From Bacteroidota bacterium (GTDB lineage Bacteria > Bacteroidota > Ignavibacteria > Ignavibacteriales > Ignavibacteriaceae): a stretch of DNA of 10,336 nucleotides. Below the pieces are notes generated by a model. That model was not told where the DNA came from. It worked only from the letters and a program-made list of their open reading frames with translations, and ran no database searches. Shown piece by piece: positions 8,252-10,336 of the stretch. The DNA is taken from assembly GCA_021778375.1 (NCBI GenBank), contig JAJYCM010000080.1, positions 1 to 10,336 on the forward strand, given 5' to 3'. The position numbers and the translations under genes are program-made. The stretch's first letter is position 1, and each line of letters begins with the position of its first letter.

Positions 8252-8272
8252 TTTACAAGGAAGATTTGTAAA
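8252..8272. repeat. Inverted repeat, candidate operator or hairpin
   Basis: TTTACAA (8252-8258) and TTGTAAA (8266-8272) are perfect complements separated by 7 bases. A run of eight T (8247-8254) overlaps the left arm, but no T run follows the right arm, so a canonical plus-strand terminator is unlikely. It lies about 115 bases before the cystathionine beta-synthase start and could be a regulator site. Confidence 0.4.
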
Positions 8273-8300
8273 TTTAACCATTAAATTAATTCTTCCTCTG

Positions 8301-8334
8301 CTTTGCGGATATTCTTTTGACCTTTTCTTTGCGG
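8301..8334. repeat. Degenerate CCGCAAAG-type direct repeat
   Basis: CTTTGCGG occurs at 8301-8308 and 8327-8334, 26 bases start to start. Read on the minus strand this gives TTAACCGCAAAG followed later by TCCGCAAAGCAGAGG, resembling the CGCAAAG-unit intergenic repeats that I recall from several bacterial phyla. With only two intact units it is a weak or decayed copy. Confidence 0.45.
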
Positions 8335-8387
8335 TTAACGCAATTTGCAAAATTTTTAATTTAATCCTGAATATTTAAGGACGCTTA

Positions 8388-9755
8388 ATGAAATTTAAAA
8401 ATAATATACTGGGAGCTATTGGTAATACTCCTCTTATTAAGTTGAATAAAGTAAACCGAGGCTTAAAGCCTCAGATTTTTGCCAAGCTTGAATCGGCAAA
8501 CCCCGGTGGAAGCGTAAAAGATAGGATTGGCGTTTCAATGCTTGAAGATGCCGAAAGTAGCGGAAAAATAAAACCCGGTAGTACTATAATCGAAGCTACA
8601 AGTGGAAATACGGGGATCGGCTTGGCTCTTGCATGCGCTGTCAAAGGTTATAAATCTATCTTCGTTGTTACCGACAAAGTGAGCTCTGAAAAAATAAATT
8701 ATCTAAAGGCTCTCGGCGGAGATGTTATTGTTGTTTCTAATGCTGTGGGGCATGACCATCCGGACTATTACATTACAGTTGCAAGAAAAATAAATGATGA
8801 AACACCGAACTCGATTTTTATGTATCAATATTCTAATCCCGCTAATCCTGAAATTCATTATAAAACTACAGGTCCGGAAATATGGGAGCAAACCGACGGT
8901 AAGATAACTCATTTTGTTGCTGGCATTGGCACTGGCGGAACTATCAGTGGTGTTGGAAGATTTTTGAAGGGAAAAAATCCTGACATCCAAATCATCGGAG
9001 CTGATCCTAACGGTTCAATTCTTAGAGAATTCAAAGAGAAGGGAAGTATGGCAAAAGGAAACCCGTATCTTGTTGAAGGTATCGGCCAGGATTGTCTTCC
9101 TAAGAATGTGCAATTCGAGTATATAGACAAAATTTTTAATATTAGCGATATGGATTCTTTTAATTTCGCGAGAATGCTTTCGCGTGAAGAAGGGATCTTT
9201 TGCGGCGGCAGCACCGGCACTATTTTAGGAATCACGCTTGAAATAGCCAAAGATCTTGATGAAAATGCCGTTATCGTTTTTGTAGTTTGCGATACAGGTG
9301 AAAGGTATTTAACTAAATTTCATAGTGACGAATGGCTAAAAGAAAAAAGATTATTGCCGACGGAAATTAGAACCCTTAAAGATATTTCAATCGCAAAGCG
9401 TAATGGTAAAAAAAACGAGCTTGTTTCTCTTAGTGCAAAGGATAAAGTTAGAGATGCTGTCGAAGTGCTAAGTACAAAAGGTTTCTCTCAGCTTCCAGTT
9501 ATTGACGACGGACAAGCAGTAGGAAGCGTTCGGGAGGCAAGATTAATGTCGAGCCTTTTGGGTAATCACAGCCTTCTTGAAGTTAATGTTGAAGATATTA
9601 TGGAACCAAGCTTTCCGACACTTGATGAGAGAACCGAATTGAATATTGTAAAAAAATATTTAAGCGACTCACCGGCAGTGCTTGTCACCGAATACGGTAG
9701 AATTAAAGATATCATCACCAGGTATGACATCCTTGAATATGCAAATTTATCATGA
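8388..9755 (+). CDS. cbs: Cystathionine beta-synthase with C-terminal CBS-domain pair
   Basis: This PLP enzyme condenses homocysteine with serine (or an activated serine) to cystathionine, the first step of reverse transsulfuration. The fold-type II catalytic core covers about residues 1-325: PLP lysine K44 (NPGGSVKDRIG), substrate loop TSGNTG (71-76), phosphate loop GTGGT (181-185), and VCDTGERYLTKF (300-311), in which T303 occupies the position of the pyridine-nitrogen serine of human CBS. Residues about 335-455 hold two CBS motifs (a Bateman module, about 336-392 and 400-452), the usual site for adenosyl-ligand control. There is no N-terminal heme-binding extension. The CBS-domain tail and the YLTKFHSDEWL segment favour cystathionine beta-synthase over plain cysteine synthase, though O-acetylserine use cannot be excluded. 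AAGGA six bases before the ATG supports the start. The next gene encodes the matching gamma enzyme. Confidence 0.92.
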   Translation: MKFKNNILGAIGNTPLIKLNKVNRGLKPQIFAKLESANPGGSVKDRIGVSMLEDAESSGKIKPGSTIIEATSGNTGIGLALACAVKGYKSIFVVTDKVSSEKINYLKALGGDVIVVSNAVGHDHPDYYITVARKINDETPNSIFMYQYSNPANPEIHYKTTGPEIWEQTDGKITHFVAGIGTGGTISGVGRFLKGKNPDIQIIGADPNGSILREFKEKGSMAKGNPYLVEGIGQDCLPKNVQFEYIDKIFNISDMDSFNFARMLSREEGIFCGGSTGTILGITLEIAKDLDENAVIVFVVCDTGERYLTKFHSDEWLKEKRLLPTEIRTLKDISIAKRNGKKNELVSLSAKDKVRDAVEVLSTKGFSQLPVIDDGQAVGSVREARLMSSLLGNHSLLEVNVEDIMEPSFPTLDERTELNIVKKYLSDSPAVLVTEYGRIKDIITRYDILEYANLS

Positions 9756-9779
9756 GTAAAATTTATATTTTCATATTTC

Positions 9780-9863
9780 ATGTTATGCAGAAACAGCCGT
9801 TCGGAATAATGGAATATAGAGCTTAATTCCACTACTCCAATTTTCCCAAAAGTTGCATAACAT
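9780..9863. repeat. Nested palindromic element, copy 2
   Basis: Perfect 10-bp outer arms, ATGTTATGCA (9780-9789) and TGCATAACAT (9854-9863), enclose an inner hairpin with arms GGAATAATGGAAT (9803-9815) and ATTCCACTACTCC (9826-9838) around a 10-base loop. The inner stem pairs at 11 of 13 positions, and the two exceptions become G-U pairs in a minus-strand transcript. It begins 24 bases after the cystathionine beta-synthase stop. No T run follows, so it is not a standard terminator. It resembles the element at 8101-8188. Confidence 0.65.
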
Positions 9864-9866
9864 CAG

Positions 9867-9904
9867 TTAATATCTAAAAGTTAATTCTGTTATAGTTCAA
9901 CTAT
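9867..9904 (+). promoter_or_regulatory. Candidate promoter with overlapping palindrome
   Basis: A weak -35 (TTAATA, 9867-9872) and a -10 (TATAGT, 9891-9896) are 18 bases apart and would start transcription about 20-25 bases before the ATG at 9927. A perfect odd palindrome, ATAGTTCAACTAT (9892-9904), overlaps the -10, where a repressor could act. TATCTAAA also occurs twice, at 9871-9878 and 9902-9909. All of this rests on pattern only. Confidence 0.3.
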
Positions 9905-9926
9905 CTAAATTAAAGGAAATATATTT

Positions 9927-10336
9927 ATGGGATTTTCGACCGATGCAATCCATGCAGGGCAAAAACCTGATCCGGTTACCGGCGCAGTTATAACTCCTAT
10001 TTATCAAACTTCTACTTATGCACAGGAGGAACTTGGCAAAAATAAAGGATATGAATACGGAAGAACTCATAACCTGACGCGACAAACTTTAGAAGCAAAC
10101 ATAGCAGCACTTGAAAAAGGGAAATATGGAATTGCATTTGGCTCCGGGCTTGCTGCTACGCATGCTCTGATGAGTCTTGTAAAATCAGGCGACCATGTTG
10201 TTATTTCTAATAATGTTTATGGCGGGACTTACCGTTTGTTTGAGTTAGTTATGAAAGACTACGGGCTAACTTTTTCCTGGGTTAACACCAGCGACTTAAA
10301 GAATATTGAATCCGCAATCAAGCCTAATACAAAGTT
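9927..10336 (+). CDS. Cystathionine gamma-synthase/lyase family PLP enzyme, N-terminal part (cut by window end)
   Basis: The first 136 residues of a Cys/Met-metabolism PLP-dependent enzyme are visible, and the frame runs off the window. The start MGFSTDAIHAGQ is typical of the family. Family marks follow: TPIYQTSTY (23-31), YGRTHNLTR (44-52, whose Y44 and R46 contact the PLP phosphate of the neighbouring subunit), FGSGLAA (71-77, phosphate loop) and YGGTYRLF (98-105, whose Y98 stacks on the PLP ring). The PLP lysine would lie beyond the window. AAAGGA (9912-9917) is nine bases before the ATG. Next to a cystathionine beta-synthase, the simplest reading is cystathionine gamma-lyase, releasing cysteine, but gamma-synthase or methionine gamma-lyase cannot be separated on this fragment. 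The 171-base gap and its own candidate promoter leave open whether it shares a transcript with the upstream gene. Confidence 0.93.
   Translation, partial: MGFSTDAIHAGQKPDPVTGAVITPIYQTSTYAQEELGKNKGYEYGRTHNLTRQTLEANIAALEKGKYGIAFGSGLAATHALMSLVKSGDHVVISNNVYGGTYRLFELVMKDYGLTFSWVNTSDLKNIESAIKPNTK

Larger units (their letters stand above)
8065..8387. other. Non-coding gap between fmt and the cystathionine beta-synthase gene
   Basis: This 323-base gap has no credible open frame. From left to right it holds a palindromic element (8101-8188), an inverted repeat TTTACAA/TTGTAAA (8252-8272), two CTTTGCGG copies (8301-8308, 8327-8334) and an inverted repeat TTGCG/CGCAA (8329-8343). It must contain the end signal of def-fmt and the promoter of the next gene, but I could not identify a canonical terminator or a convincing -35/-10 pair. 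AAGGA at 8377-8381 is the ribosome site of the next gene. Confidence 0.7.

Noticed and set aside
8909..9250. 113-residue minus-strand open frame inside the cystathionine beta-synthase gene
   Set aside because: It lies entirely within a strongly conserved gene, has no recognisable domain, and its composition is that of an antisense shadow.

Overview
The window is AT-rich bacterial chromosomal DNA with compact, mostly conserved housekeeping and metabolic genes. Gene content and protein style suggest the Bacteroidota/Ignavibacteriota/Chlorobiota side of the tree: a short-type GlgP, a heme-free cystathionine beta-synthase with CBS domains next to a cystathionine gamma-synthase/lyase relative, a soluble receiver-histidine kinase, and many Lys/Ile/Asn codons. 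This is an inference from style, not a proven assignment. I see no phage, transposase, CRISPR array, rRNA or tRNA.

Layout. The left edge (2-289, +) is the C-terminal end of a c-type cytochrome. It converges on a minus-strand pair, a receiver-histidine kinase (1594-2688) followed by an M24 creatinase/Xaa-Pro-peptidase-type protein (370-1560). A strong hairpin at 318-351 lies between the convergent ends and probably terminates both. An AT-rich divergent gap (2689-2867) separates the kinase from a large plus-strand gene for alpha-glucan phosphorylase (2868-5438), which is followed after 42 bases by an unrecognised 318-residue protein with a charged, low-complexity tail (5481-6437).

Next come def (peptide deformylase, 6583-7149) and fmt (Met-tRNA formyltransferase, 7162-8064), 12 bases apart. 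They are the enzymes that remove and add the formyl group of initiator methionine. A 323-base non-coding gap (8065-8387) holds several repeats and palindromes. It is followed by a cystathionine beta-synthase (8388-9755), a second repeat-bearing gap, and the 5' part of a Cys/Met-metabolism PLP enzyme (9927 to the window end). The last two genes together look like a reverse transsulfuration module (homocysteine + serine to cystathionine, then cleavage to cysteine).

The coding genes are mostly ordinary. The less explained material is non-coding: two related, nested palindromic elements of about 85 bases on either side of the cystathionine beta-synthase gene, a degenerate GCAAAG-type repeat, and several short palindromes upstream of the sulfur genes. 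Among the proteins, the oddities are the unknown 318-residue protein and a receiver domain with non-canonical active-site residues. I found no convincing evidence of a new multi-gene system.
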